Made by a program: the position numbers and the translations under genes. Positions 22,608-35,142 of a DNA stretch of 64,000 bases are shown here, piece after piece. Under the pieces are notes generated by a model, which searched no databases, had not been told where the DNA came from, and saw only the letters and a program-made list of their open reading frames with translations. This stretch comes from Annona cherimola (Eukaryota > Streptophyta > Magnoliopsida > Magnoliales > Annonaceae). Each line of letters begins with the position of its first letter. The first letter of the stretch is position 1. The stretch spans positions 61,371,174 to 61,435,173 of the forward strand of contig CM059975.1 of the NCBI GenBank assembly GCA_030490835.1. The letters are read 5' to 3'.

Positions 22608-25600
22608 CTAAGTCAATGGGGTGCAACAATTGATTGTAGAAATAAAAAGGTGCAATTTGGAGCACCAAAAGATGAAATAGAGATCAGTAAAATAAGACAG
22701 CCAGAAAACACAATAAGGATGGTATCAGCTATGAAAGCAGCTCAGCTGATGCGCCAACAATGTACAGCTTATCTGGTCTCTATAAACACAATAAGAGATG
22801 GGGTACCTATGGAACAAATCCCAGTGGTAAAGGAATTTCCAGATATTTTTTCAAAAGAGCTATGTAATTTACCACCAGGAAGAGAGATGGATATGGAGAT
22901 AGAAATTATTCCAGAAACAGCTCCAATATCTAAAGCCCCATATAGGATGGCACCAGCCGAGTTGGCTGAGTTGAAAGTACAGATTCAAGATTTATTGAAT
23001 AAAGGGTTTATTAGACCCAGTGCATCACCTTGGGGAGCTCCAGTGTTGTTTGTAAGAAAAAAGGATGGGAGTTTGAGACTCTGTATTGATTACAGAGAAT
23101 TGAACAAAGTAACAGTAAAAAATAAGTACCCACTCCCAAGAATAGATGATCTTTTTGATCAGTTAAAAGGAGCTTTTACATTTTCAAAAATTGATTTACA
23201 GTTAGGTTACCACCAGTTGAGGATATGTCCAAAGGACATCCATAAAACAGCATTCAGAACAAGATATGGGCATTATGAATTCTTAGTCATGCCATTTGGA
23301 CTAACGAATGCCCCAGCTATGTTTATGGATATGATGAACAGAATTTTTCGAGAATTTTTGGATCAATTTGTGGTGGTATTCATTGATGATATATTGATTT
23401 ATTCAAAGACAGAAGAAGAACATGAGAAGCATTTAAGGATAGTGTTGGAAATTCTTCGAAGGGAGAAATTATATGCTAAATTCAAAAAATGTGAGTTTTG
23501 GTTGAAACAGGTAGCCTTCCTCGGCCACATTATATCCGAGAAGGGAATACAAGTAGATCCTCAAAAGATTGAGGCAATAACAAAGTGGCCACAGCCAACA
23601 AATATCACGGAAATAAGAAGTTTCCTAGGGCTAGCTGGCTACTACAGAAGATTTGTGGAAGGATTCTCACAATTGTCAGCTCCGCTCACAAAGCTGACAA
23701 GGAAAGGAGTTAAGTATGAATGGACACAGGAATGTGAGAATAGCTTCTAAGAATTAAAGACAAAACTGGTAAAAGCTCCAATTCTAACACTACCTACGGA
23801 GAAGGAAGGGTTTGTGATCTATAGTGATGCCTCAAAGAAAGGATTAGGATGTGTACTGATGCAAAATGGAAAAGTTATATCATACGCATCTCGGCAACTC
23901 AAGCCAAATGAGGTAAACTATCCAACCCATGATTTAGAATTGGCAGCAGTAGTCTTTGCCTTGAAATTTTGGAGACATTATTTATATGGAGTTAAATGTG
24001 AGGTCTATACTGATCATAAGAGCCTCAAGTATATTTTTACTCAAAAGGAGTTAAATATGAGGCAAAGAAGATGGCTTGAATTACTCAAGGATTATGACCT
24101 TGACATTTTATATCATCCAGGCAAAGCCAATGTAGTAGCCGATGCGCTAAGTAGAAATGTTAGCTTAGCACATCTCATCACAAAGGAAGAAGGGCTATTA
24201 CAAGAGTTGAGACAATTAGAATTAATTGTAAGCCCACCTGGGGTACAAGTTAGATTGTCTCAATTACAAATCCAGTCAAATTTATTTGAGCAAATTAAAA
24301 TGGCTCAACAAGAAAATGAGGATTTCAAGAATTATGTGGAGAAAATGATTAAGAAAAATCCCAGTGAATACATACAAGATGAACATGGGATGTACAGATA
24401 TAGGGGTCGCCTATGTATACCCAATCAAGAGGAAGTAAAGGAACAGATATTGAAAGAAGCACATTTCTCTCCATTTTCGATGCATCCAGGTAGCACCAAG
24501 ATGTATCAAGACATCAAAAAGATGTATTGGTGGAATAATATGAAGAGAGAAATTGCTGAATATGTGGCTAAGTGCATAACATGTCAAAAGGTTAAGGCTG
24601 ATCATCAAAGAACTCCTGGAAAATTACAGTCGCTAGAAATTCTAGAATGGAAATGGGATGATATTACTATGAATTTTATTGAAGGGTTGCCAAGAACCCA
24701 TAATGGAAATGATGCTATATGGGTCATAGTAGATAGATTATCAAAGGTGGCTCATTTCCTAGCCATCAAGAAAAATTTTACTGCTGAGCGACTGGCTAAA
24801 ATTTATTATAAGGAGGTAGTGAGACTGCATGGAGTACCTAAGTCAATAGTTTCCGATCGAGATTCCAATTTTACATCTCGATTTTGGAAAAGTTTACATC
24901 AAACCTTAGGTACGTAGCTAAAATTCAGCACAACATTTCATCCTCAAACTGATGGGCAGACAGAAAGGTAAATCAAATAGTAGAGGATATGCTGAGAATG
25001 TGCACAGTAGAATTTGGAGGATCATGGGATGAATATTTGGCTATGGCAGAATTTGCTTATAATAACAGTTATCAAGCAAGTATTCAAATGGCCCCATTTG
25101 AAGCTTTATATGGACGAAAATGCAGAACTCCTCTAAACTGGGATGAAGTGGGAGAAAGAAAATTGGCTCCAGACCTCTCAAAGAGAATGGCGGAAAAAGT
25201 TCAAGTGATTCGCCAGTGTATACTCACAGCCCAGTGCAGGCAAAAGAGTTACACCGATTGCAAAAGAAGGGATTTAAATATCCAAGTTGGGGATCACGTA
25301 TTTGTTAAGGTAACACCATTCAAAGGAGTCACCCGGTTTGGAAAAATGGGAAAATTAAACCCGAGATATGTTGGGCCCTTTGAAGTTTTGGAAAAGATAG
25401 GCAATCTAGCCTATAGAATAGCTCTGCCACCAGCCCTCAGTGCCATCCACAATGTGTTTCACATATCCATGCTCAGGAAATATGTTTCCGATCCAACCCA
25501 TGTGTTGATAGCAGAAAATTTGCCAATAGAAGAACACTTGAACTATGAGGAGAGACCAATCAAGATAATGGATTTCAAGATCAAGAAGCTTCGGAACAGA

Positions 25601-25711
25601 GAAATTGAGTATGTAAAGGTTCAATGGAATCGATATTCAGAATTCGAAGCCACATGGGAGTTACGGGAAGAAGTTGAAAGAAAGTACCCTCAATTATTCG
25701 AAGAAAGATAG
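22608..25711 (+). pseudogene. chromovirus RT-RNase H-integrase-chromodomain, broken
   Basis: RT contains [38 protein letters not shown] and the catalytic [10 protein letters not shown] (about 23379). RNase H follows ([14 protein letters not shown] at 23817, [26 protein letters not shown]). Integrase has the HHCC region ([12 protein letters not shown]), the core ([32 protein letters not shown]) and a GPFEVL-type C-terminus. The last part (KLRNREIEYVKVQW to EATWELREEVERKYP) is a chromodomain, which in this group directs integration to marked heterochromatin. Defects are TAA 23748-23750, TAG 24915-24917, and a 1-bp deletion near 24970 that shifts the frame. The rest is well conserved, so inactivation is recent. 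Confidence 0.92.
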
Positions 25712-25733
25712 GTTTCGGGACGAAACCTATTGT

Positions 25734-25746
25734 AAGGGGGGGAGAA
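25734..25746 (+). other. polypurine tract of chromovirus G1
   Basis: AAGGGGGGGAGAA lies one base before the 3' LTR start. The reverse counterpart in the deleted element is at 35129-35142. Confidence 0.85.
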
Positions 25747-25747
25747 T

Positions 25748-28216
25748 TGTGGAACCCCGACCGTATATGCGTCATTTTGACCATATACACGTCATTTCGA
25801 CATTTGTAATTTTGAAGATTATTTTATGAATAAATGAAAATTTATGAATTTTATTAATGGACATGTGTATTTGAGGTTGTAATAATGCAGTTGAAAATTT
25901 AACCCCGTGAATAGTGCACGTGAATAGTAAACAAGGGGTTAAGAGTTAATCACTTGGATTAACTTAATCATAAAAGACAAAATAGAGATTTAATCACTAC
26001 AGGACAAAATAGCAATTCTTTTGGATATTTTAATCCAAATTTGGATTTTTGTGGAAAAATAGAAAAAAATTCATAAATTGCAATTCGGAAGTCGGAATTC
26101 GATGAAATTTTTTATGGATGGTTAAAAATTCATGATGGACATGATGAATGGGCTAAGATGTGATGAAAATCACAAATCAAAGGACAAGATGAAACGTCAA
26201 ATGCAAAGTGAAAAAGTAACTTCACTTTTTCATTAATTATGTATTTAACTTTAATTAAAATTAATAAATAAAAATTAAAAAAATTAAATGCAATGCAGCA
26301 ACATGTCAGGTCGTGCAGGGGGGTACCATGACCAAATCAATGGTCAAAATTCATCCAAATCACAAATCAAGGGTTTAGATTTAATTAGCTTAAAATTAAT
26401 TAAATAAAAAAAAGGAAAAATAGGCCTGCAAAATAGGGCAGCTGGAGCAGGATAGGGAGGCTGCACAAGGCTCTAATCACCTTTAGGAAATTTGAAAAAA
26501 ACACCTTTGCAATTTTACACCCTAAGCTAGAGGGGGTAAATTGCAAATTCATGAAAAATGGACCCCTATAAATAGAGGAGCAGGCCATGGACGAAATTAA
26601 CAACCATCCCCGCTCAAAAATCAATCGAGCAACTTCATTTTCCATCCCCACACGTTTTAGCCTTAAGGAAAGAAGAGAATCGAAGGTTGGAGTGAGAAAA
26701 GGCGAGTAGAAGAGGCATAACTTCGCTTGAGGTAAGTGAATTCCCCTCAAACTTGTTTTGAATGTTAGATGAGGTAAAACCACGCTTAGATAATCCCCAA
26801 ACATGAGAAAATAAGTATAGATATAATGTTTAAATGGAATTATGCCAAAACATCAAAAATTTGGAGCAAAGATAGGGTATTTGGGAAAATAGCATATTAT
26901 ATGTGAAAATAATGCTCCAAAATTGATAAATGATGGTTTGGGATGTATGATTATGATAAATATAATTTTTTAATAATGATATATTAATTTCATGATTTTT
27001 AGAATTAAGGATTATGCTTAAGTGAATTTATGATGATTTTTAGTATATGGAGAAAATGATTTTTTTGGGCAAGTAAATGATGATAAATTCAAAATATATA
27101 AAATGTCCAATGATATACTAGGCATAAGGAATGTCATGGTATTTTTTATTTTTGGAAAAAATATCAATTTTTGAAACCCATGAACAGTAACCACTGATGA
27201 ACAGTGATTTGCTACAGTGAACAGCGTGATTTTTAAGAAAATTTGAGATTAATATTTAAATATGATGATGAAAACTTTGAAGAACCTATGGATAAAGAAA
27301 TCCATATAACGAGATAATGCCTAAATAATATAGAACATGCATGAGAAACAGCTTAAATAAAGGAAATGTAATATCCTTTTTCCTTGAATAGGAAAAGGAA
27401 AAGAAGTTGAAGACCCCAACTGAAGGAGGTAAGCAAGTTATATGTTTTGCAAATTATTTCCAAAATGCTTGAAATTGTTTGCAAGTTGCTTTATGAAATT
27501 TATTTAAGGTTGGCCATACCTATAACTGCTTTACATGAACTGAAGTTCATTTTGTGAAATTATTTATTAAATGCTTTTTATGAAATTGTTTATGATTTGC
27601 AAATATCATGCCGCCATGTGTATGAGAATGAGCATGTGCACGAGGAATAGGCCTTAGTCGAGGTAGTAAGCGGACCGGATGTCCCCCTCACTATTGCCAA
27701 GTCGCTTAATTGGCCCAGGCCGGCGGCGACCTCCCAGAAATGGGAGCATGTATGGGATGGGCGCCTAGCTAGCGTCGCATCCAAAGGAATGTCATGAATG
27801 CTATGTATGCATTGCATTTGCATTTTATGAAATGCATGAAAATGATTGAAAAATTATGTATAGCTTGCTTACTGAGTATTATTACTCACCCATGCTTTTT
27901 CAACAACAGATAGGAAATGATGATGAAGGCAGCATGCCAAATGTTATGTATAAATGATGTTTATGTAAACTTTATGTAAAGTCAACGATGATAATTTTGA
28001 GATGGAAAGAAATATTTTTGTTGTATGAAACAGTTTTGGTTTATAACTGTGATATGTGAAATATATTTCATGTTAGATAAATGATGGGAATTTTCCATGT
28101 ATTGATGAAAAAAAAATATTCCTGCCGTGTGATCAGGGCAACAATCCTGAGTCACGTTTACCAATCAAAACGATCCCGGAGTAAGGCTTCTAGGCACCTC
28201 GGTTTGGGGCGCCACA
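25748..28216 (+). mobile_element. 3' LTR of chromovirus G1
   Basis: The LTR is 2469 bp and near-identical to 17398-19875. The TATA box is at 26567-26574. It ends GCGCCACA, followed by AAAAA and the resumed Sirevirus coding sequence. Confidence 0.92.
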
Positions 28217-28221
28217 AAAAA

Positions 28222-28307
28222 TCCTGTCTTGCCTTCTAGAACCAAGGATATAGATGTGAGACACCATTTCATTCGTGAACATGTTGAAAATTATGACATT
28301 TATTTGG
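28222..28307 (+). pseudogene. Sirevirus RNase H, middle piece
   Basis: This piece resumes in frame after the chromovirus insertion with SRTKDIDVRHHFIREHVE, the copia RNase H signature. It is cut after TTTGG at 28303-28307 by a reverse Athila LTR. The following codons of the gene are found not to the right but at 7800-7911. Confidence 0.88.
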
Positions 28308-28694
28308 TGACGAGTTGCGTATATGCCTATTAAAATGCTTGCTTTTAACGCAAGTATATTTGCCGAATCAAGTAATAAAGAGTGAGTAGAGTATCATTCC
28401 CACGAGGAATTATCTAACTGAAATTATTAATTAGCTTAACTGCTTTCGGTGGGTAGAAAATTCTGAGTTTTTTTTTAATTTAAAAACTAAAGCTAACAAA
28501 CTCAATAAGAAATCAAAATAGAGTCCACGAAATCGTTGGAATACTAGAAACAGGTTTATCAATAGGGGATGGCAAATGGATAGCTCGGAATCCTTGAATC
28601 TAAATTATATTGCATTGGTTCTTTTTCATCGGATTGTGTATGGATTTACTAGTCCAAGTTCAATAGTATTTATATAAGTCTTCCAAAGCATATC
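28308..28694 (-). mobile_element. 3' end of reverse Athila LTR (element A), truncated
   Basis: The reverse complement matches the last ~390 bp of the LTR at 44766-46373 (ending ...GCAACTCGTCA). It includes the conserved AAGTAATAAAGAGTGAGTAG stretch. The inner side breaks at 28694 directly into a coding region, so the LTR 5' part and the polypurine tract were deleted. Confidence 0.78.
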
Positions 28695-28974
28695 ACTGCG
28701 CTTGAACTGCTCGCCCGTCAACTTCCATAACAGTGGCCTCTCATAGAAATAGCTCGTAATGGAGTCGGTATCTCTGTCCTCACCCTGCAAGAAGGCCTCG
28801 TACATATCTGGGTGCTCGAAAGAACACAACCCGTAGTAGGAGTTGATCGCTTTAGCATGAAATGAAACGATATTTCCTCTGACCTTAATTCGCCCCTGCT
28901 CATGCTCCACCGCATTCGCATAAAACTCTTTAACTACTGATGTGATAGCAGGCTGAGGCTGCGCCAAGAACTTT
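28695..28974 (-). pseudogene. Athila env-position ORF, C-terminal piece (element A)
   Basis: Read on the minus strand: KFLAQPQPAITSVVKEFYANA, then RIKVRGNIVSFHAKAINSYYG, and on to about 28695. This is the 'putative plant transposon protein' domain found downstream of pol in Athila elements. The N-terminal part lies at 41519-41682, with a 24-bp sliver at 31596-31619; two chromovirus insertions separate them. The C-terminus is lost at the deletion joined to LTR sequence (28694). The extra residues that stay open beyond it are LTR sequence, not protein. Role unknown. Confidence 0.75.
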
Positions 28975-31590
28975 TGTGGCGCCCCGAACCGAGGCGTCAC
29001 ATTTGTCCTTACTCCAAGATCTTGTTGATTGGTAAACGTGAATCAGGATTGTTGCCCTGATCACGCGGCGGGTACTTAATTGGATCTCGTCCAATATTTT
29101 TTTCTTTCATTTTCTTTTCTTTCATCACATAACATATACTCATCATCATTCAAAATGGACCCATCCATATCATCATAAATCATCAACTTCTCATTTTATT
29201 CATACTTTCATAATTTCATATAACCTATATTCTTTTTCATCATATGCCATTATGGCCTACATTCATACTTCAATAACAAAGGATTACATACCTTTGTATC
29301 TATGCTTCTTTCATCATATTACTTCCAGGCAAATCAACCTGTTCTTTTTCATCACTTGGCTTTCATCACTTAAATTTTCCCTGCACTTGTCTAAGGGGGG
29401 AAAACATGAGTCGAAACTCAATAAGCAAGCATTTTTCATTTTAAATGCATTTCTCTCCGTTTGATAGAAGACACTTACCAAGTGATCAACTACCAACGAA
29501 ACAGAAACCTTTTCATAAACCATTGGATGTGCAAATGCTTCCTTTCAATTCCTGACATGAACCATTGTGTGCGGGTACGCTAGCCCAGGGAACATCTCAC
29601 ATAGCATGGTCCAATGCGCCGGCTGTCTCCGACTTGGCCTCATCAAGGGAACCTCTCTTCCTCTTGACGCCTACATGGTTCCTACATGCATGACTTTTGA
29701 TTTCCCGGCATTATATACCTCTTACACCAGGTAACTTGTCATTCTCATGTAGAGAATTATTTGCACCATCCCTTAAAATCATCATTTTAAATTCATGCTT
29801 TTCAGTCCATGTATGAAAATGCAATGCATTCATTCACACATACATTCCTTCACACATAACTTTTCCTTTGCCTCCACCTCTCGGGAGGACGCCGTCGCAC
29901 ACAGCCCATACGACTCCGCAATAGTGGAGAGGGATCCCTGATCCTACTTCCTCCACTAAAGCCTCTTCTTCATACATCATACATCATACATCATACATCA
30001 TACATGTGCACATGTCCACGAACATAACATGAGAACAATATGCCGGCATGACTTTCCATAAAAACTTATAAACATTCATCATTTCAAAACATTATAGGAA
30101 TGGCCACCCTTAAACACATTTCATAAATACTTGGGAATAAAATCACATTTTCAAAAGGGTTTGCTTGCTTACAAATCATCAATTTCAAAAGAGTAAATCA
30201 TTTTCAAAAGATAGATTGCTTACCTCCTTAGTCCGTGTCCTCCATCATTTCCTTTCCTTTTCCTATACATAGAAAAATGATATTTTATTTATATCTTTCC
30301 ATGTCTTAATTTATTTTCCATATATGGTTTATATTCATTACCTCATTTCCTTAGAGGTTAATCTTATTAATTGGTCATTATCTCTTTATATGGATTTTTA
30401 TCCATAAACTCTTTAAAAATTCCATCCATATATCCTCATAAATATATAAAAATAAATCTCAATTTTTTTCCCAAAATCACTTATTTTCTTTACTTATTTT
30501 CTCATGCTTAGGCATTATCTAAGCATGATTTTACCTTACTTTACATTCAAAATAAGTTTGAGGAGAATTCACTTACCTCAAGTGAAGATATCCTCCTTCT
30601 ACTTGCCCTTTCTCTCTCTAACCTTCTCTTCTTCTTTCTCTTCAAGGCTAAAACGTGTGGGGCAAGGCTTTGGCTTGATTTTGCTCACTTGGAGCTGGGA
30701 TTTGGAGTGCTTGGACGTTCACCCCATGTTCCCCTTTTATAGGCATGTATTTTTTACATATTTGCAATTTACCCCCCTTGCTTGAGGTGTAAATTTGCAA
30801 ATGTGTTTTTTTCTAATTTTAAAAGGTGCATGGAGCCTTGTGCAGCCACCCTACTACTGTTCACGCCTCCCCCTATGGCAGCCCTATTTTCCTTGATTTT
30901 TTATTTATTAAAATTATTTAATTTAGGCTAATTAAATCTTAGCCATTGATTAAAGATGAGATTGATCATGGACCGTTGATTTTGGTCAATGCCTAGCCTT
31001 CCATGCTTCTGCAATAGCTGCTGCTCATTTATTATTTTTATTTATTAATTATTTATTTTATTAAAAAGTCAAAAGTAACATTAATGAAAAAGATAAGTTA
31101 CTTTTTGATCTTCAAATGACGTTTAATCTTGACCCTTGATTTGTGATTTTCATCATATCTTATACTATTCATCATGTCCATCATGAATTTTTATCCATCC
31201 ATAAAAAATTTCATCTCAATCCGATGTCCGGATTGCAAGATATGAAATTTTCTTCATTTTCTCTCAAAAATCACCATTAAATCCGAAAATATTAAAAAAT
31301 CCAAAAAGTGGCTATTTTGTCCTTTTGTGGGAAGCTTCCTTTTTTGTCTTTTGTGATTAAGTTAATCCAAAGTGATTAACTTAACATATTCCTTAATCCC
31401 ACGTTCATTATTCACGTTTCACTATTCACGTGTACTATTCACGTGAACTATTCATCCGAATTTCATACATAATTAACTATTTTGACATCTATTCCCATAT
31501 ATTTTTCATACTCATGAATATATATTAATATATTACCTAGAGTTTACAACCCCAGGGTTTCATACATGTATCTAAGATCGGGGTTTCACA
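28975..31590 (-). mobile_element. solo chromovirus LTR in Athila env-position ORF
   Basis: This 2616-bp LTR is in reverse orientation, TGTGGCGCCCCGAACC ... GGGGTTTCACA. It is flanked by the 5-bp duplication ACTTT (28970-28974 and 31591-31595). It is a divergent relative of the G1 LTR. Contents are noncoding, including a 4x ATACATC-type repeat at about 29975-30005. Solo status with an intact duplication shows deletion of the internal region by recombination between the element's own LTRs. Confidence 0.9.
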
Positions 31591-31595
31591 ACTTT

Positions 31596-31619
31596 TGCCA
31601 TCCCCGAGCATTCAGGTTG
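31596..31619 (-). pseudogene. 24-bp sliver of Athila env-position ORF
   Basis: This short host segment lies between two chromovirus insertions. In the minus-strand frame it joins the C-terminal piece (LNARGWQ region) to the N-terminal piece at 41519-41682. Confidence 0.6.
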
Positions 31620-31624
31620 GTAAG

Positions 31625-34600
31625 TGTGGCGCCACGAACCAAGGCGTCACATTTGTCCTTACTCCAAGATCTTGTCTATTAGTAAGTGTGAATCAGGATT
31701 GTTGCCCTGATCACGCGGCGGGTACTTAATTCAATCTCATCCATTTTTTTCTTTCTTTTTCTTTTCTTTCATCACATGAAGACACATACTTATCATCAAA
31801 TCTCAATTATCATTAATAACATTCATACTTGTTTTTATACAATACAAGTTATTTTAACCTGATCATTTCATACATATAATTTAGTCATACCAAATACAGA
31901 TCAACATCAACATATCATAAAATTTTCTTCATACCTTCTTTTTCCTTTCCTTCTTGGCCTATGTTGTACCTGTTTCTAGTTTGAAAAGCAAAACGTGAGT
32001 CGAAACTCAGTAAGCAAGCATTTTTCCATTTAAATGCATTTCTCCTGTTCAATAGTAGACACTTATCAAGTGATCTACTATCAACCATGGAAACCTTTTC
32101 ATAAAACATATGCTTGCAAACTTAACATGTAAACCTCTTTTCCATGAACATAAAAACGTTTTTCATAAAACTTCCTTTTTCCAAGGACATTCTCATGTCC
32201 ATAAAACATTTTCCATAAAACCTTTTTACAACAAGCATATGCATCATGCAATACGTTTCTGTTTGTCTGGTAGGTGACACTTACCAAGTGATCACCTTTT
32301 CCTCCTTAGGAGAGAAACCATTTCATTTGATAACTCGCGAGCCAGGCAGTTATCCGTGTTCTTCTCCCATTTCAGGGAGGGCGCTGCCGGCATTTCGCCA
32401 TTTTGAAGTGACTTGGCCTATGTAGAGGGGGCCCATCTTGCAACCGCGTCCGGTCTACATATCCTCTACAGTAGACCTAGTATATAACTCATGTGCACAT
32501 TCCTTTCTCCATATTCATATGCTAGCATGCTTTTTATAAAACTCCACAGACCCTAGTCTGTGACTTTTTCTTTTCAAAAATTGATGCTAGCTTGTCATTT
32601 CAAAATAGTACAGACCTCGGCCTGTATTCCCTTTTCTAACTTGAAAACTTGGAACAACTCAAGTTAACAAGTTAATAAAAATATTTTGTAAGGATAACCA
32701 ACCATAAATAATTTTGGAAATATTTAAATAACACATTTCTAAATCATTTAAAATATTTGAAGGAAATATTTGAGAAATAGAAATTTCAAAATTTTGCTAA
32801 AATATTTTTAAATAAATTTTGAGCGGTAAAACAATTTCGAAAACATTTTAATATCTAAAGACAAAAGATTTTGCAAATGCTTTTCTTCCCATTTCTGGGT
32901 TTTTCATGAACAAAGGATATACCAATGCACAATTCATTTTCTTTATATGGTATCATATTCTTTGTCCACATGACACATGAGTTACTTCTGTATGAAGGTA
33001 AGCTTGTATGATCCTTTGGTCATTACCTTAAAAATCTTCATTTAAATCGATTATCGGTTGACCTTCCTTAAATCCGTATCAAAACATTTTAATAAATCAT
33101 TTTAAATTCATTCGATAAAACCAAATATTATTTGGAAATCAAAAATTTTCCTTTTCCATTATAATGCAATCATTTCCACCTTTCTCCTTATTTTCATAAG
33201 GATTTGCTTATGATAAAGCAATTCCCACATATCTCAACATTTCTCCTTACTTCCACATGGATTTGCTTATAATAAAGCAATTCCGACATATTCCATGGTT
33301 GCAATATAAAACATATAAAAATCACTTTCAAAAAGTTTGCTTGCTTACCTCTGTTTTTCTTCAGTCCGAATCCTTTATCCTTTCCTTTCCTTTTCCTATA
33401 CAAGTGAAAAGGACATACATACTTTATCATACATATATGTTATATTCATTTATGACCTTATTTTCCTCCATAATTTCTTATAGAGATTAACCTTAAAAAT
33501 ACTTGGTCATTATTTCCTTATGTGGATTTTTATCCATAAATTCTTAAAACTTTCATCCTTAGATTTAAATATTAATCTCAAATTTTCTCCAAAATCACGC
33601 TGTACTGTAGCAATTTACTAGGCAGTAATTTACTGTAGCAGTTACTGTTCATCCCGAGGTTACTGTTCATAGAGACGTGGTTACTATTCATGGGTTCCAA
33701 AAATTGATATTTCTTTCAAAAATAAAAAATACCATGACATAGCTTATGCCTAGTATATCATAGGAAATTTCATACATTTTGAATTTATCATCATTTATTT
33801 GGCGAAAAAAATCAATTTCTCCATATACTAAAAATCAACATAAATTCACTTAAGCATAATCCTTAATTTCAAAAATCATAAAATTAATATATCATCATTC
33901 CAACATCATATGTATCATAATCATACATCCCAAATCATCATTTATCAATTTTGGAGCATTATTTTCACATATTATATGTTATCTTCCCGAATACTCTATC
34001 TTCGCTCTAAATTTTTGATGTTTTGGCATAATTCCAATTAAGCATTATTACTATACTTATTTTCTCATGCTTAGGCATTATTTAAGCATGGTTTTACTTT
34101 ACTTAACACCCAAAAGAAATTTGGGAAGAAATCACTTACCTCAAGTGGAGAACTCCTTTCCTCCTTTTCTCCTTCTCTCTCTTTCCTTCTCTCCTTCTCT
34201 CTCTAACGCCAAAACGAATTTTGGGGGTGGAAATGCTTGAATTTCTCAAGCTTGGAGTGCCTTTGGACGTCCTCCCTACCCCCTATTTATACTTTTTGAT
34301 TTTCCACAAAATTGGATTTTACCCCCTAGCTTGAGGTATTTAATTATAAAAATGTATTTTTTTATAATTTCTAAAAATGCATGGAGCTTTGTGCATCCAC
34401 CCTAGGTCTCCTCCAGCCCCCCTATGGCAGCCCTATTTTTCCTAAATTTTTAATTTATTAAAATTAATTATTTTTAAGCAAATTAATCTCAACCGTTGCT
34501 ATATGATAAGATTAATTTGTGGCCATTAGTTTTGGCCCCAAAAGTCAACAGCCCCTGCACATCCCTGCATTGAAGCTTCTTTTCATTTAATTTTTTTTAT

Positions 34601-35127
34601 TTTTTATTTTTTATTTTATTAAAAAGTCAAAAGTGGAATTAATTAAAAGTTGGCTAGTTTTTTTTATCTCCTCTTGACGTTCCATCTTGACCCTTGATTT
34701 GTGATTTTCATCACATCTTAACGTATTCATCATGTCGATCATAAATTTTTAACCATCCATAAAAAATTTCATCGAATTTCGACGCCCGGATTGCAAATTA
34801 TGAATTTTTTTCTATTTTTCACTAAAATCTAAATTTTTATTAAAATAATAAAAATTAATTCTATTTTGTCTTGTAGTGATTAAATCCCTATTTTGTCTTT
34901 TTGTGATTAGGTTAATCCAAGTGATTAACTCTTAATCACGTGTCTTAATCCTCGATTACTATTCTCGTGCACTATTCATGTGGGTTAAATTCTTAATTGC
35001 ACTATTTTAACCTCCAATACACATATTTATAAATATAATTCATGAATTTTCATTTATCATAAAAATAATTACAAAAGAATCTTGAATTTACAACCCAAAA
35101 TGACGCGTATATTGTCTGGGTTTCACA
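31625..35127 (-). mobile_element. 3' LTR of chromovirus G2, long form
   Basis: At 3503 bp it is about 0.9-1.0 kb longer than the related LTRs. The extra length lies in the half nearest 31625, where motifs such as GACACTTAxCAAGTGATC recur (32053 and 32272). CTACAG/TACTGT stretches at 33600-33690 match those in the G1 LTR. No gene is seen in it. The internal side is marked by a polypurine tract. Confidence 0.75.
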
Positions 35128-35128
35128 A

Positions 35129-35142
35129 TTCTCCCCCCCTTA
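35129..35142 (-). other. polypurine tract of G2 (reverse)
   Basis: TTCTCCCCCCCTTA is the complement of the purine tract of G1. It is followed by the conserved AGGTTTCGTCCCGAAACCT inverted repeat (35148-35166), which also precedes the tract in G1. Confidence 0.8.

Larger units (their letters stand above)
17398..28216 (+). mobile_element. complete Tekay/Del-like chromovirus nested in Sirevirus RNase H
   Basis: This is a full Ty3/gypsy element: 5' LTR 17398-19875, PBS, extra ORF, gag-PR, RT-RH-IN-chromodomain, polypurine tract, and 3' LTR 25748-28216. It is flanked by the 5-bp duplication AAAAA (17393-17397 and 28217-28221). The host Sirevirus reading frame continues across the site. The two LTRs are nearly identical, with scattered mainly C/T and G/A changes and a short indel near 18855/27195, so insertion is relatively recent. 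The coding region nevertheless has four internal stops and a frameshift. Confidence 0.93.
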
